A DNA stretch of 39,828 nucleotides from Candidatus Aminicenantota bacterium. GTDB lineage: Bacteria > Acidobacteriota > Aminicenantia > UBA2199. Shown here in pieces: positions 16,266-24,093 of the stretch. Below the pieces are notes generated by a model, which was given only the letters and a program-made list of their open reading frames with translations, did not search any database and was not told the origin of the DNA. Within the stretch, counting starts at the first letter, position 1. Each line of letters opens with the position of its first letter. Location: NCBI GenBank assembly GCA_016934745.1, contig JAFGSF010000005.1, positions 1-39,828 on the forward strand, given 5' to 3'. The position numbers and the translations under genes are program-made.

Positions 16266-17456
16266 ATGGCCGTCGAATATAAAAGACTTGTTTTAAAGCC
16301 GCACGAGGAGAAACGCATTTTGGGCGGAGAATTCTGGGTGTACGACAACGAGATTGCCGGCAATCTAAAAGAATTCGCAGCCGGCGAACTCTGCCGGCTC
16401 TACTCATCGACGGACATGTACGTCGCCACCGGCTATGTCAATCCCGCCTCCACCATTTCCTTCCGCGTTTTGAGCTATGATCCGGAAGCAACGATCGACC
16501 GTGATTTTTTTCTGAAGAGAATCCTCGAAGCCGACAGCCAGCGGCTGGCGCTGCGCCCGAAAAACAGGTACTACCGCATGGTCTACGGCGAAGCCGATTT
16601 TTTACCCGGACTGGTCATCGACCGTTTCGACGACTATTTCATCGTCCAGATCACCACCGCCGGCATGGAAAATTTCAAGGACAACATCCTGGCCATTGTC
16701 AGCGAAATGTACCCACAGGCGGTGCTGGTCGAAAAATCGCTGACCCTGGCGAGGGAAAAGGAGCAGTTGCCTTCATTTAACCGCGTGGTCACCCCGGAGC
16801 GCCCGGCGGAGAAAGTCATCAGCGTCAACGACTTGAAATTCAAGATCGATTTCCTCAAAAGCCAGAAGACGGGTTTTTTTCTCGACCAGCGCGACAATTA
16901 CCTGCTGCTTCGCGACATCGCCGCCGGCCGCGAGGTTCTGGACGCTTTTTCCTATGCCGGGGCCTGGGGTCTGCACGCCCGCCGCTTCGGCGCCAAACAT
17001 GTTGAATTCCTCGAGATATCAGGAGAATACATGCAGCAGGCACGCGAAAATGCCGTGCTTAACTGCTTCAATGAGGCTGATTTCACCTTCACCCAGAATG
17101 ATGCCATCAAGATGCTCAAGGAAATGAGCAGGGCCGGAATCAATAAAGACATTATCATCCTGGACCCACCGGCATTCGTCAAGGCCAGGAATAAAGTATC
17201 TGAAGCCAAGCGCGGCTACAAGGAGATCAACCTGCGGGCGTTGAAGATGATTCGGCCGGGAGGTTTTCTCATCACCTGTTCCTGTTCACATTTTTTGGAA
17301 AAAGAGGGCTTCATCCAGGTCATCATGGATGCGGCCCGGGACGCCGGGCGCAGAATCAAGCTGATAGAATTCAGGCGGCAACCCTACGATCATGCCGTGC
17401 TGTTGCCCCTGTTCCAGTCAGATTACCTGAAATGCGCGCTGGCCTATGTGTATTAA
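16266..17456 (+). CDS. Class I rRNA cytosine-C5 methyltransferase, RlmI family
   Basis: A 396-residue SAM-dependent RNA methyltransferase. An N-terminal PUA-like domain (about 1-80, with GGEFWVYDNEI) precedes the RlmI linker (FLPGLVIDRFDDYFIVQ) and the catalytic Rossmann domain. The SAM-binding motif is DAFSYAGAWGLHA near residue 222, motif IV is ILDPPAF near 300, and the catalytic Cys region is TCSCSHF near 337. The family methylates C5 of a cytosine in 23S rRNA (m5C1962 in E. coli). The length equals that of E. coli RlmI. The ATG is fixed by a TATAAT box 6 nt upstream, giving a leaderless start. Confidence is high for the family and moderate for the exact nucleotide target. Confidence 0.88.
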   Translation: MAVEYKRLVLKPHEEKRILGGEFWVYDNEIAGNLKEFAAGELCRLYSSTDMYVATGYVNPASTISFRVLSYDPEATIDRDFFLKRILEADSQRLALRPKNRYYRMVYGEADFLPGLVIDRFDDYFIVQITTAGMENFKDNILAIVSEMYPQAVLVEKSLTLAREKEQLPSFNRVVTPERPAEKVISVNDLKFKIDFLKSQKTGFFLDQRDNYLLLRDIAAGREVLDAFSYAGAWGLHARRFGAKHVEFLEISGEYMQQARENAVLNCFNEADFTFTQNDAIKMLKEMSRAGINKDIIILDPPAFVKARNKVSEAKRGYKEINLRALKMIRPGGFLITCSCSHFLEKEGFIQVIMDAARDAGRRIKLIEFRRQPYDHAVLLPLFQSDYLKCALAYVY

Positions 17457-17510
17457 AAATGAGTAAATTATTTTTATACGTCGGGGCGGTTTTAATTTCT
17501 TTATATCTTA

Positions 17511-17600
17511 ATGTACGGGCGGGTTTTCCCCTGGCGGGGACAGACCAATCAAATCCGCCAAAGTCGGCGGATGATTGGTGCTGCAAATCCGCCCCTACAT
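17511..17600. repeat. Short inverted-repeat element (MITE/REP-like)
   Basis: Terminal inverted repeats, ATGTACGGGCGGGTTT at 17511-17526 and the complement of ATGTAGGGGCGGATTT at 17585-17600, match at 14 of 16 positions. They flank an internal hairpin (CCAATCA-AATCCGCC / GGCGGAT-GATTGG, about 17545-17577). A third degenerate copy of the end sequence (ACGTCGGGGCGGTTTT) lies at 17478-17493. There is no transposase and no clear target duplication. The element fills the gap between the RlmI-like gene and the radical SAM gene and ends 10 nt before the latter's ATG. Confidence 0.65.
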
Positions 17601-17610
17601 CTGGGAAACA

Positions 17611-18564
17611 ATGACAACAAATGATCGGAATCTCAAGAACCGGCATGTTTTCGGCCCCGTTCCTTCACGTCGTCTGGGCATATCCCTGGGCATTGATGTC
17701 GTTCCCTTTAAGACGTGCAGCCTCAACTGCCTGTATTGCGAATGCGGACCGACCAACCACCTGAGCATCGAGCGACGAAGTTTTTTTCCTCGCCAGAAGC
17801 TGCTCGATGAACTCAGTTCTCAGCTGCCAGAAATCCCCCACCTGGACTACATCACTTTCTCAGGATCGGGCGAACCGACACTCAACGCCGATATCGGTTG
17901 GCTGATCACCCAGATCAAAAAAATCAGCCCCGTTCCCATTGCGGTACTGACCAACGGAACGTTGCTGTTCCAGGGTGAGGTGCGTCTGGATTTGCGCCAA
18001 GCCGACGTGATCCTGCCATCCCTGGACGCCGCTTCGCCGAACGCCTTCGCCCGGATCAACCAACCGCACCCCGGCCTGCAGCTCGGGCGGATCATCGATG
18101 GCCTGATGGCGCTGCGCCATGACTTCCCCGGACCGATCTGGCTGGAAGTTTTCATCGTCAAGGGCAGCAATGACCGCGAAAAAGAGCTCTCGGCCTTGCA
18201 TGCCGCCATCCAGCGCATCAAGCCCGACAAGGTCCAACTGAACACCCTCGACCGACCGCCCGCCTATGCCGGGATACAATCGGCCGACTTTTCCGACCTG
18301 GAAAAGATTCGCGCCCTGTGGAGCGACCTGCCGGTCGAGATCATCAAGCGCACCGGACGCCGCGAAGAGATCCTCGAATTCAGCCGCAACCTGGAAAACA
18401 GCCTGTTGAATACCGTGCGACGCAGGCCGTTGACCCTCGCCGACTTGGTCGCCCTGACCGGCAAAGACGAAAACGAGCTGCGCCAGTACCTGGATGTCCT
18501 GGAAAAAGAAAAAAAAATAAAACCGCAAATCATCGATGGAAATATTTTTTTTACGTGCAATTGA
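17611..18564 (+). CDS. Radical SAM protein (COG0731-like) with C-terminal wHTH-like domain
   Basis: A 317-residue radical SAM enzyme. The N-terminus FGPVPSRRLGISLGID leads directly into the cluster motif CSLNCLYCECG (CX3CX2C near residue 38), followed by SGSGEPTLN, the SAM-binding GE-type motif, and LTNGTLL. This order is that of the COG0731 Fe-S oxidoreductase family, distantly related to the tRNA-wyosine enzyme TYW1, though bacterial members have no assigned reaction. The last 60 residues (RRPLTLADLVALTG...EKKIKPQIIDG) look like a winged helix. The ATG at 17611 is the natural start; its upstream sequence is the inverted-repeat element, and no good SD is visible. Expression may depend on transcription through that element. 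Confidence 0.85.
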   Translation: MTTNDRNLKNRHVFGPVPSRRLGISLGIDVVPFKTCSLNCLYCECGPTNHLSIERRSFFPRQKLLDELSSQLPEIPHLDYITFSGSGEPTLNADIGWLITQIKKISPVPIAVLTNGTLLFQGEVRLDLRQADVILPSLDAASPNAFARINQPHPGLQLGRIIDGLMALRHDFPGPIWLEVFIVKGSNDREKELSALHAAIQRIKPDKVQLNTLDRPPAYAGIQSADFSDLEKIRALWSDLPVEIIKRTGRREEILEFSRNLENSLLNTVRRRPLTLADLVALTGKDENELRQYLDVLEKEKKIKPQIIDGNIFFTCN

Positions 18565-18624
18565 ACCAGCTTGCTTTATGGATGTCAGGGTGGGACTGTC
18601 TGGAGTTGCCGCTGTCATCCCGCG

Positions 18625-18653
18625 TTGACTTGCCCCGGCAAAAGTTATACAAT
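18625..18653 (+). promoter_or_regulatory. Leaderless-type promoter of hslVU
   Basis: TTGACT (18625-18630), 17-bp spacer, TACAAT (18648-18653), then 7 nt and the hslV ATG at 18661. Near-consensus hexamers with ideal spacing place the start codon at +1 or +2. No SD precedes it. Confidence 0.8.
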
Positions 18654-18660
18654 CTTAAAT

Positions 18661-19200
18661 ATGACTAACAAAATTCAGGCAACCACCGTGCTATGCGTCC
18701 GCCAGAAAGGCAAACTGGTTATGGGCTCCGACGGGCAAGTCACTTTTCAAAACACCGTTCTCAAGCACAAGGCAAAAAAAATCCGCCGTTTGTACAACGA
18801 AAAAGTCCTGGCCGGGTTTGCCGGCGCCACCTCGGACGCTTTTTCTCTTTTTCAGCGCTTCGAAGCCAAGCTGGAGGAATACAACGGCAATATTTCACGC
18901 GCCGCGGTGGAACTGTCCAAGGACTGGCGAACAGACAAGGTCCTGCGCCGACTGGAAGCCATGCTCATCGTGGCCAATGAAGAAAAGATGTACATTTTAT
19001 CTGGAACCGGTGACATTATCGAACCCGACGAAAATGTACTGGCCATCGGTTCGGGCGGACCATACGCCATGGCCGCGGCAATGGCACTGAGCCGCGATAC
19101 ACAACTCGACGCACGCGCCATCGTCGAAAAATCCATGGCCATCGCCGCCGATATCTGCATTTATACCAACAACAATTTTTGCATCGAGGAACTTCAATGA
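18661..19200 (+). CDS. hslV: ATP-dependent protease subunit HslV
   Basis: A 179-residue proteasome-beta-like peptidase that forms the two-hexamer core of HslUV. A short propeptide MTNKIQA precedes Thr-Thr-Val (residues 8-10); by family knowledge the first Thr becomes the N-terminal nucleophile after processing. Other conserved blocks are [50 protein letters not shown] and the C-terminal [14 protein letters not shown]. The start at 18661 is chosen because a strong promoter lies just upstream and residues upstream of it do not match the family. The stop overlaps the hslU start as ATGA. It degrades misfolded or regulatory proteins together with HslU. Confidence 0.97.
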   Translation: MTNKIQATTVLCVRQKGKLVMGSDGQVTFQNTVLKHKAKKIRRLYNEKVLAGFAGATSDAFSLFQRFEAKLEEYNGNISRAAVELSKDWRTDKVLRRLEAMLIVANEEKMYILSGTGDIIEPDENVLAIGSGGPYAMAAAMALSRDTQLDARAIVEKSMAIAADICIYTNNNFCIEELQ

Positions 19201-20573
19201 GACAGGCGGCCATCCAAAAAGGCGACGAACTGACACCCAAGGAAATAGTCAAAGAGCTGGACAAGTACATTATCAGTCAGAAAAACGCCAAAAAATCGGT
19301 AAGTATCGCCTTGCGCAACCGCTTCCGCCGCCAGAAGCTCCCTCCGGATATCGCTGACGATATCATCCCCAAAAATATCCTGATGATCGGCCCCACCGGT
19401 GTCGGTAAAACCGAGATCGCCCGCCGGCTGGCCAAACTGACTCGTTCTCCTTTTCTTAAAGTCGAAGCCTCCAAATTCACCGAAGTTGGCTATGTCGGAC
19501 GCGACGTCGAATCGATCGTCCGCGATCTGGTGCGTATCGGCGTCGATTTGGTTAAAGCCGAAAAGATGGTGGAAAACTCCGAGAAAGCCAGGCGAAATAC
19601 CGAGGAAAAAATTCTGGCCATCCTGCTGCCGCCGCCCAAAAGCTCCAAGGAAACAACGGATGAACCGTCAGGCGAAGCGGATAGTTTTCAGGAGAGCCGC
19701 GAAAAATTACGCAAGCTGTTGCGCCAGGGAAAGCTGAATGACCGCGTGATCGAAGTTGATGTCCGCTCCAACTCGTTTACGCCCTTTGAAATATTTTCTG
19801 CCTCCGGGGTCGAAGAAATCGGCATTCAGATCAGTGAAATGATGCCCAGTCTGATGGGTGCCAAGAGTCCTAAAAAACGCAAAATGATGCTCGGAGAAGC
19901 GTTCGATTACCTGCTGATGGAAGAACAGAACCGCTTGCTGGACATGGATCAGGTCGCCAAAATCGCCATCGCCCGCACCGAACAAATGGGTATTGTATTT
20001 CTCGACGAAATTGACAAGATCGCCGGGCGTGAAGGTGGCAGCCATGGCCCCATGGTTTCGCGGGAAGGAGTGCAACGTGACCTGCTGCCGATTATCGAAG
20101 GCACAACGGTCAACACCAAATACGGCATGGTCAAGACCGACCACATCCTTTTCATCGGCGCCGGAGCCTTTCACGTGGCTAAACCTTCGGACATGATTCC
20201 GGAACTGCAGGGTCGTTTTCCGATCCGGGTCGAACTGGAGTCGCTCAGCAAACCCGATTTCATTCGCATTCTTACCGAACCGAAAAATGCCCTGGTCAAG
20301 CAATATCAGAACCTGTTGGGCACCGAGGGGCTGGACATTCAATTCAGTACCGACGCCATTGACGAGATTGCCACCATGGCCGTGGAAATCAACACGTCTT
20401 CGGAAAATATTGGCGCCCGCCGCCTGCATACCATTATGGAAAAAGTCATGGAAGACATTTCCTATGACGCTTCGGACCTTGGACACGGCCAGGTAAAAAT
20501 TGACCGCGAGTATGTCATTAAGAAAGTCAAGGATATTATCAAAGACGGCGATTTAAGCAAGTACATACTTTAA
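19197..20573 (+). CDS. hslU: ATP-dependent protease ATPase subunit HslU
   Basis: A 458-residue AAA+ unfoldase, close to the usual 440-460. N-terminal [17 protein letters not shown] is characteristic. Walker A GPTGVGKT lies at 65-72, and the pore-loop and substrate-contact motif GYVGRDVES follows. A charged intermediate domain occupies about 110-240, Walker B VFLDEID lies near 268-273, and the C-terminal helical domain contains [13 protein letters not shown]. The C-terminal tail ...DLSKYIL is the segment that docks between HslV subunits. The ATG at 19197 overlaps the hslV stop by 3 nt (ATGA) and has GAGG upstream. It is coexpressed with hslV from the promoter before that gene. Confidence 0.97.
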   Translation: MRQAAIQKGDELTPKEIVKELDKYIISQKNAKKSVSIALRNRFRRQKLPPDIADDIIPKNILMIGPTGVGKTEIARRLAKLTRSPFLKVEASKFTEVGYVGRDVESIVRDLVRIGVDLVKAEKMVENSEKARRNTEEKILAILLPPPKSSKETTDEPSGEADSFQESREKLRKLLRQGKLNDRVIEVDVRSNSFTPFEIFSASGVEEIGIQISEMMPSLMGAKSPKKRKMMLGEAFDYLLMEEQNRLLDMDQVAKIAIARTEQMGIVFLDEIDKIAGREGGSHGPMVSREGVQRDLLPIIEGTTVNTKYGMVKTDHILFIGAGAFHVAKPSDMIPELQGRFPIRVELESLSKPDFIRILTEPKNALVKQYQNLLGTEGLDIQFSTDAIDEIATMAVEINTSSENIGARRLHTIMEKVMEDISYDASDLGHGQVKIDREYVIKKVKDIIKDGDLSKYIL

Positions 20574-20579
20574 ACCGCA

Positions 20580-21638
20580 ATGAAAAATCAAATATTTCTA
20601 TTTTCCATGCTGGTATTGTTTTTTGTCCACTGCGGCAAAAAAGGCCCTTTGGTGCTGGAACCGGAAATCCCGGCTCCAGCGGTAGTTAATTTCCAGGCTA
20701 GGCAAATCGGATTCCAGGTCGAACTCTCCTGGAAATTCCCCGGCATGCTGGCCAACCAGAAGGATCCCTTTGAAAGAGCATTCGTAACCAAAGCCTACGT
20801 GTATCACGCTTTTTTAAAGCCCGGAGAAGTCCCGCCCGAAGACAGTTTCATTAAAAAAGCCCAATTGCTGGCCAAGGCCAAGGCTACTGAAATCAAAGGA
20901 TTCGGCCAGGAAGTATCATCGTACCGCGTTTCATTCAAAACCAGGGAACTTCAAGGCAAAAACCATGGCTTCGCTTTGGTTTATTTTTACGGCCGGCTAA
21001 AATCAATTTCAAGTCCAGTCAGGATTTTACAAACCCTGACCACTCCCCCACCCATTCAGGACCTTCAAGTATCACGGCAAGAGAAAATGGTCGTCCTGCA
21101 TTGGAGCAAGCCCGTCGTCCAGGACAAGGAACGATTATTGCGGCCAATAAGCGGATACCAGGTTTACCGCCGAATCAATGCGGATAATGGTGAGCTTGAT
21201 TTCCAGCCCATAGGCACCGAAAAGACAGTCAATGAATTTTTTTATGATCTCGATACCGGCACGGACGGAGAATATGAATACCAGGTTTCAAGCCGTCTGG
21301 ACGACCGAGTCGAAAGCTCTCCATCCAATACGGTTAAAATTAATATTTTGGATACGTTTCCTCCTGATATTCCCGGAAATTTGGTTACCTTCACCGCAAA
21401 AGACCAAATATTTTTAACCTGGGAAAATGTACCTGATGCCGACCTGGCTTTTTACCGGATTTACCGTAAATCATCCGATGATGATGATTTTGAAGTGCTG
21501 GCCGCAGAAATAATCGAGAATTTTTACCGCGATAAAAAAGTCAGCAACGGTAAATTATACATATATGCAATTTCTGCAGTGGATAAAAAAGGCAACGAAA
21601 GCGAATTCAGCCGGTCTGTCCGGCAACTTTTCGAATAA
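20580..21638 (+). CDS. Lipoprotein with LptM-like N-terminus and fibronectin type III repeats
   Basis: A 352-residue predicted lipoprotein. The signal sequence ends in LFFVHC, an atypical lipobox, and the mature N-terminus would be CGKKGPLVLEPE. That C-G-x-K-G-P-L pattern is the hallmark of the short LptM/YifL lipoproteins, which normally end soon afterwards. Here it continues into about three FN3-like beta domains: around 35-150 (degenerate), 155-260 (VVLHWSKP...GYQVYRRINA...YEYQVSS) and 265-350 (IFLTWENVPDADLAFYRIYR...YIYAISAVDKKGNES). It sits 6 nt after hslU and 8 nt before the DUF362 gene and is probably cotranscribed. Location is inferred as periplasmic face, membrane-anchored; the role is unknown. 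Confidence 0.75.
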   Translation: MKNQIFLFSMLVLFFVHCGKKGPLVLEPEIPAPAVVNFQARQIGFQVELSWKFPGMLANQKDPFERAFVTKAYVYHAFLKPGEVPPEDSFIKKAQLLAKAKATEIKGFGQEVSSYRVSFKTRELQGKNHGFALVYFYGRLKSISSPVRILQTLTTPPPIQDLQVSRQEKMVVLHWSKPVVQDKERLLRPISGYQVYRRINADNGELDFQPIGTEKTVNEFFYDLDTGTDGEYEYQVSSRLDDRVESSPSNTVKINILDTFPPDIPGNLVTFTAKDQIFLTWENVPDADLAFYRIYRKSSDDDDFEVLAAEIIENFYRDKKVSNGKLYIYAISAVDKKGNESEFSRSVRQLFE

Positions 21639-21646
21639 TTTTCCCA

Positions 21647-22816
21647 ATGATTGCTGCTGAGGAACCCATAAAAAAAAAATCCAGGGTTTCATTGGTCGAA
21701 TGTTCCGACTATGATCCTGAGCGGGTTTTTCAGGCTGTGCGCAAGGGCGTCGAATTGCTGGGCGGAATCGATCACTTCGTCTCAGCCGCGGAAAAAATCG
21801 TCCTCAAGCCAAATCTTCTGGTTGCCACCGCTCCGGAAAAGGCGGTGACCACCCACCCCTCGCTGTTCAGAGCCGTCGCGCTGCTGTGCCTGGAAAACAA
21901 GGCCAGGGTCAGTTACGGGGACTCGCCGGCCTGGGGCAGCCCGCAAGGCGTGGCGACCAAGGCTGGATTACTGGCCATAGCCAGGGAAATCGGCCTGGAA
22001 CATGCCGACTTCCATACTCCGGCAACCGTGTCCTTCAACCAGGCCATGATCGCCAAACAGCTGATCCTGGCCCGGGGCGCTCTCGAGGCTGATGGCATCA
22101 TCAGCCTGCCCAAGATGAAAGGCCATGCTTTCATGCGCATTACCGGCGCCATAAAAAATCAATTCGGCTGCGTCCCGGGTCTGCGCAAAGGCGAGTTCCA
22201 CGTTAAGATGCCGTCCACAGACCATTTCGCAGCCATGCTGGTGGATATCAATCGCTTTCTTAAACCCAGGCTCTACATCATGGACGGCATCGTGGCCATG
22301 GAGGGCAACAGTCCCAGATCAGGCACGCCTCGCAAAATGAACGTTCTCCTTTTTTCCAGCGATCCCGTCGCCCTGGATGCTGTTTTTTGCCGCTTGATCA
22401 ATTTGTCCCCGGAACATGTTCCAACCATGAAACCTGCCGTTGAATGCGGCATGGGAACATTCAGGGAATCAGAAATTGAAATCTGCGGAGATTCATTTTC
22501 CGATTTTATCTGCGCGGATTTTGATGTCCTGCGCCAACCGGTGCTGAACTGGGACAATTCTTTTCCTGTTTATTTAAAAAACTGGATTTCGCCGCGCCCG
22601 GTCATCGACGAGCGGCTTTGCCAGAACTGCGGGGTCTGCACCGGCATCTGTCCCCTTGAGCCCGAAGCGGTCCGTCCCGCCATTGCCGGCAAGGAAAGTA
22701 AACCGAGCTACGACTACAACCGCTGCATCCGCTGTTATTGCTGCCAGGAGGTATGCCCGCACGGGGCCATTTCCATCAAAAGGCCGCTGTTAAGCCAGCT
22801 GATTCACCGCGGATAA
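21647..22816 (+). CDS. DUF362 domain protein with C-terminal 2x[4Fe-4S] ferredoxin domain
   Basis: A 389-residue iron-sulfur protein. The N-terminal DUF362 domain (about 15-290) has KIVLKPNLLV, YGDSPAWG, SLPKMKGHAFMRITGAIKNQFG and LYIMDGIVAMEGNSPRSGTP. The C-terminal domain has two cluster motifs, CQNCGVCTGICP and CIRCYCCQEVCP. The family's reaction is unknown; an electron-transfer or reductase role is usually assumed. Codons 8-11 run through an A10 homopolymer (21670-21679) that could slip. The 3' end overlaps the convergent cysteine-desulfurase-like gene by 27 nt. It is the last gene of the hslVU transcription unit. No signal peptide is seen. Confidence 0.88.
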   Translation: MIAAEEPIKKKSRVSLVECSDYDPERVFQAVRKGVELLGGIDHFVSAAEKIVLKPNLLVATAPEKAVTTHPSLFRAVALLCLENKARVSYGDSPAWGSPQGVATKAGLLAIAREIGLEHADFHTPATVSFNQAMIAKQLILARGALEADGIISLPKMKGHAFMRITGAIKNQFGCVPGLRKGEFHVKMPSTDHFAAMLVDINRFLKPRLYIMDGIVAMEGNSPRSGTPRKMNVLLFSSDPVALDAVFCRLINLSPEHVPTMKPAVECGMGTFRESEIEICGDSFSDFICADFDVLRQPVLNWDNSFPVYLKNWISPRPVIDERLCQNCGVCTGICPLEPEAVRPAIAGKESKPSYDYNRCIRCYCCQEVCPHGAISIKRPLLSQLIHRG

Positions 22817-24058
22817 TTTTTTCACACTTTCTAAAAAACAATCTACTTCCCGGTCGGTGTTATACAGGCAAAGTCCGGCGCGCACGGCTCCGCCCTTTTC
22901 TTCCAGGCCAAGATATTTCATCGGTTCCCAGGCGTAATAGTTGCCGTCCCAGACGCAGATACCCTGCTCCCCCATTTTTTTGGCGACATGGGCCGGAGTT
23001 AATCCCGCCAACGTAAAGCAGGCTGTAGGAGTACGTTCATTAAAGCGCCCGGGGTCGGTGATGCCGTAGATGCGCACGCCGGGAATGGCCAGCAATCCTT
23101 CCAGCAAGCTGGAAAAGAGCCGTGTTTCATGGTCAGTAACCGCAGCCATCGCCTGCTTCAGCCAACGCCGCCTTCCCGGCGCGTAGCCCTCCAGTCCCTT
23201 GGCATAATTTGCACTGAAATCGCGCCCCAGAGCGGCCAGGAAATCGATGGCCGCGCCGACCCCGGCGAGGCCTTCATGGTTCTTGGTCCCGGTCTCGAAA
23301 CAATCGGGAATGGAATCACTGGCCGGCCGCACCTTGTACGGTTGCAGGCGCTCCAGCGCTTCCTTCTTGCCGTACAGCACGCCCGAATGCGGGCCATAGA
23401 ATTTGTAGGGCGAACAGGCCAGAAAATCACAGCCCAAGGCCTGGACGTCGATCGGGCGATGCGGCGCGAAGTGCACGGCGTCAAGGAAGGTCAACGCCCC
23501 CACCCGCTGGGCGGCGGCGATGATCTTCGCGACGTCAGTGATCGTGCCGAAGGCGTTGGAGGCGCAGCCGACGGCGACGAGTTTCGTTCTATGGCCGATG
23601 ATCCGCCCCAGGTCGCCCAGCCGCAGGGTGCAATCGGCGGGGTCGATCTCCAGCCAGCGGATCACGGCGCCGTTTTCCTGGAGGTGCAGCCAGGGGGCGA
23701 TGTTGGCGTCATGGTCCAGGCGCGAGACCACGATCTCGTCGCCCGCCTTCAGCGTCCGCCCCAGGGCGCGGGCCAGCTGCAGGGTCAGGGTGGTCATGTT
23801 GGCGCCGAAGACGATCTCGTCAGCCGAAGCGGCGTTGATAAAATCAGCGACGGCCAGCCGGGACGCGGCGATGATGGCGTCGCTGCGCCTGGCGCTGGGG
23901 AAGAAGCCGTGCTCGTTGGCGTTGGCTTTACGGTAATAACCGCTAACGGCGTCGATGACCGCTTGCGGCACCTGGGTGCCGCCCGGACCGTCGAAAAAAA
24001 TGGCTCCTGAAGCCAGGGCTGGAAATTGAGAACGGATTTGATCGACAAGGTATTCCAT
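22790..24058 (-). CDS. Cysteine-desulfurase-like PLP-dependent enzyme (TIGR01976 type)
   Basis: A 422-residue fold-type I aminotransferase-class V protein. Signatures are FFDGPGGTQVPQAV near the N-terminus, SRLDHDANIAPW (cofactor-binding), FLDAVHFAPHRP and the PLP lysine region ACSPYKFYGPHSG. It resembles the subgroup called cysteine desulfurase-like (TIGR01976). The C-terminal loop reads VRAGLCLYNTDREVD rather than the RxGHxCxxP of SufS, so a canonical catalytic Cys is not obvious and true desulfurase activity is doubtful. The ATG has a GGAG SD. It follows lhgO by 35 nt on the same strand and is probably in one operon with it. Confidence 0.85.
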   Translation of the reverse strand: MEYLVDQIRSQFPALASGAIFFDGPGGTQVPQAVIDAVSGYYRKANANEHGFFPSARRSDAIIAASRLAVADFINAASADEIVFGANMTTLTLQLARALGRTLKAGDEIVVSRLDHDANIAPWLHLQENGAVIRWLEIDPADCTLRLGDLGRIIGHRTKLVAVGCASNAFGTITDVAKIIAAAQRVGALTFLDAVHFAPHRPIDVQALGCDFLACSPYKFYGPHSGVLYGKKEALERLQPYKVRPASDSIPDCFETGTKNHEGLAGVGAAIDFLAALGRDFSANYAKGLEGYAPGRRRWLKQAMAAVTDHETRLFSSLLEGLLAIPGVRIYGITDPGRFNERTPTACFTLAGLTPAHVAKKMGEQGICVWDGNYYAWEPMKYLGLEEKGGAVRAGLCLYNTDREVDCFLESVKKLSAVNQLA

Positions 24059-24093
24059 AATTGCTCCTCTGCTTTGAACCGTTGTCCCGATTC

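Noticed and set aside
17432..17614. Short open frame between the RlmI-like and radical SAM genes
   Set aside because: It consists of the tail of the methyltransferase gene and the inverted-repeat element, and the translated product has no protein-like pattern apart from one hydrophobic stretch.
18571..18660. Upstream in-frame extension of hslV
   Set aside because: The added residues do not match HslV and would be coded upstream of, or within, the strong promoter at 18625-18653.
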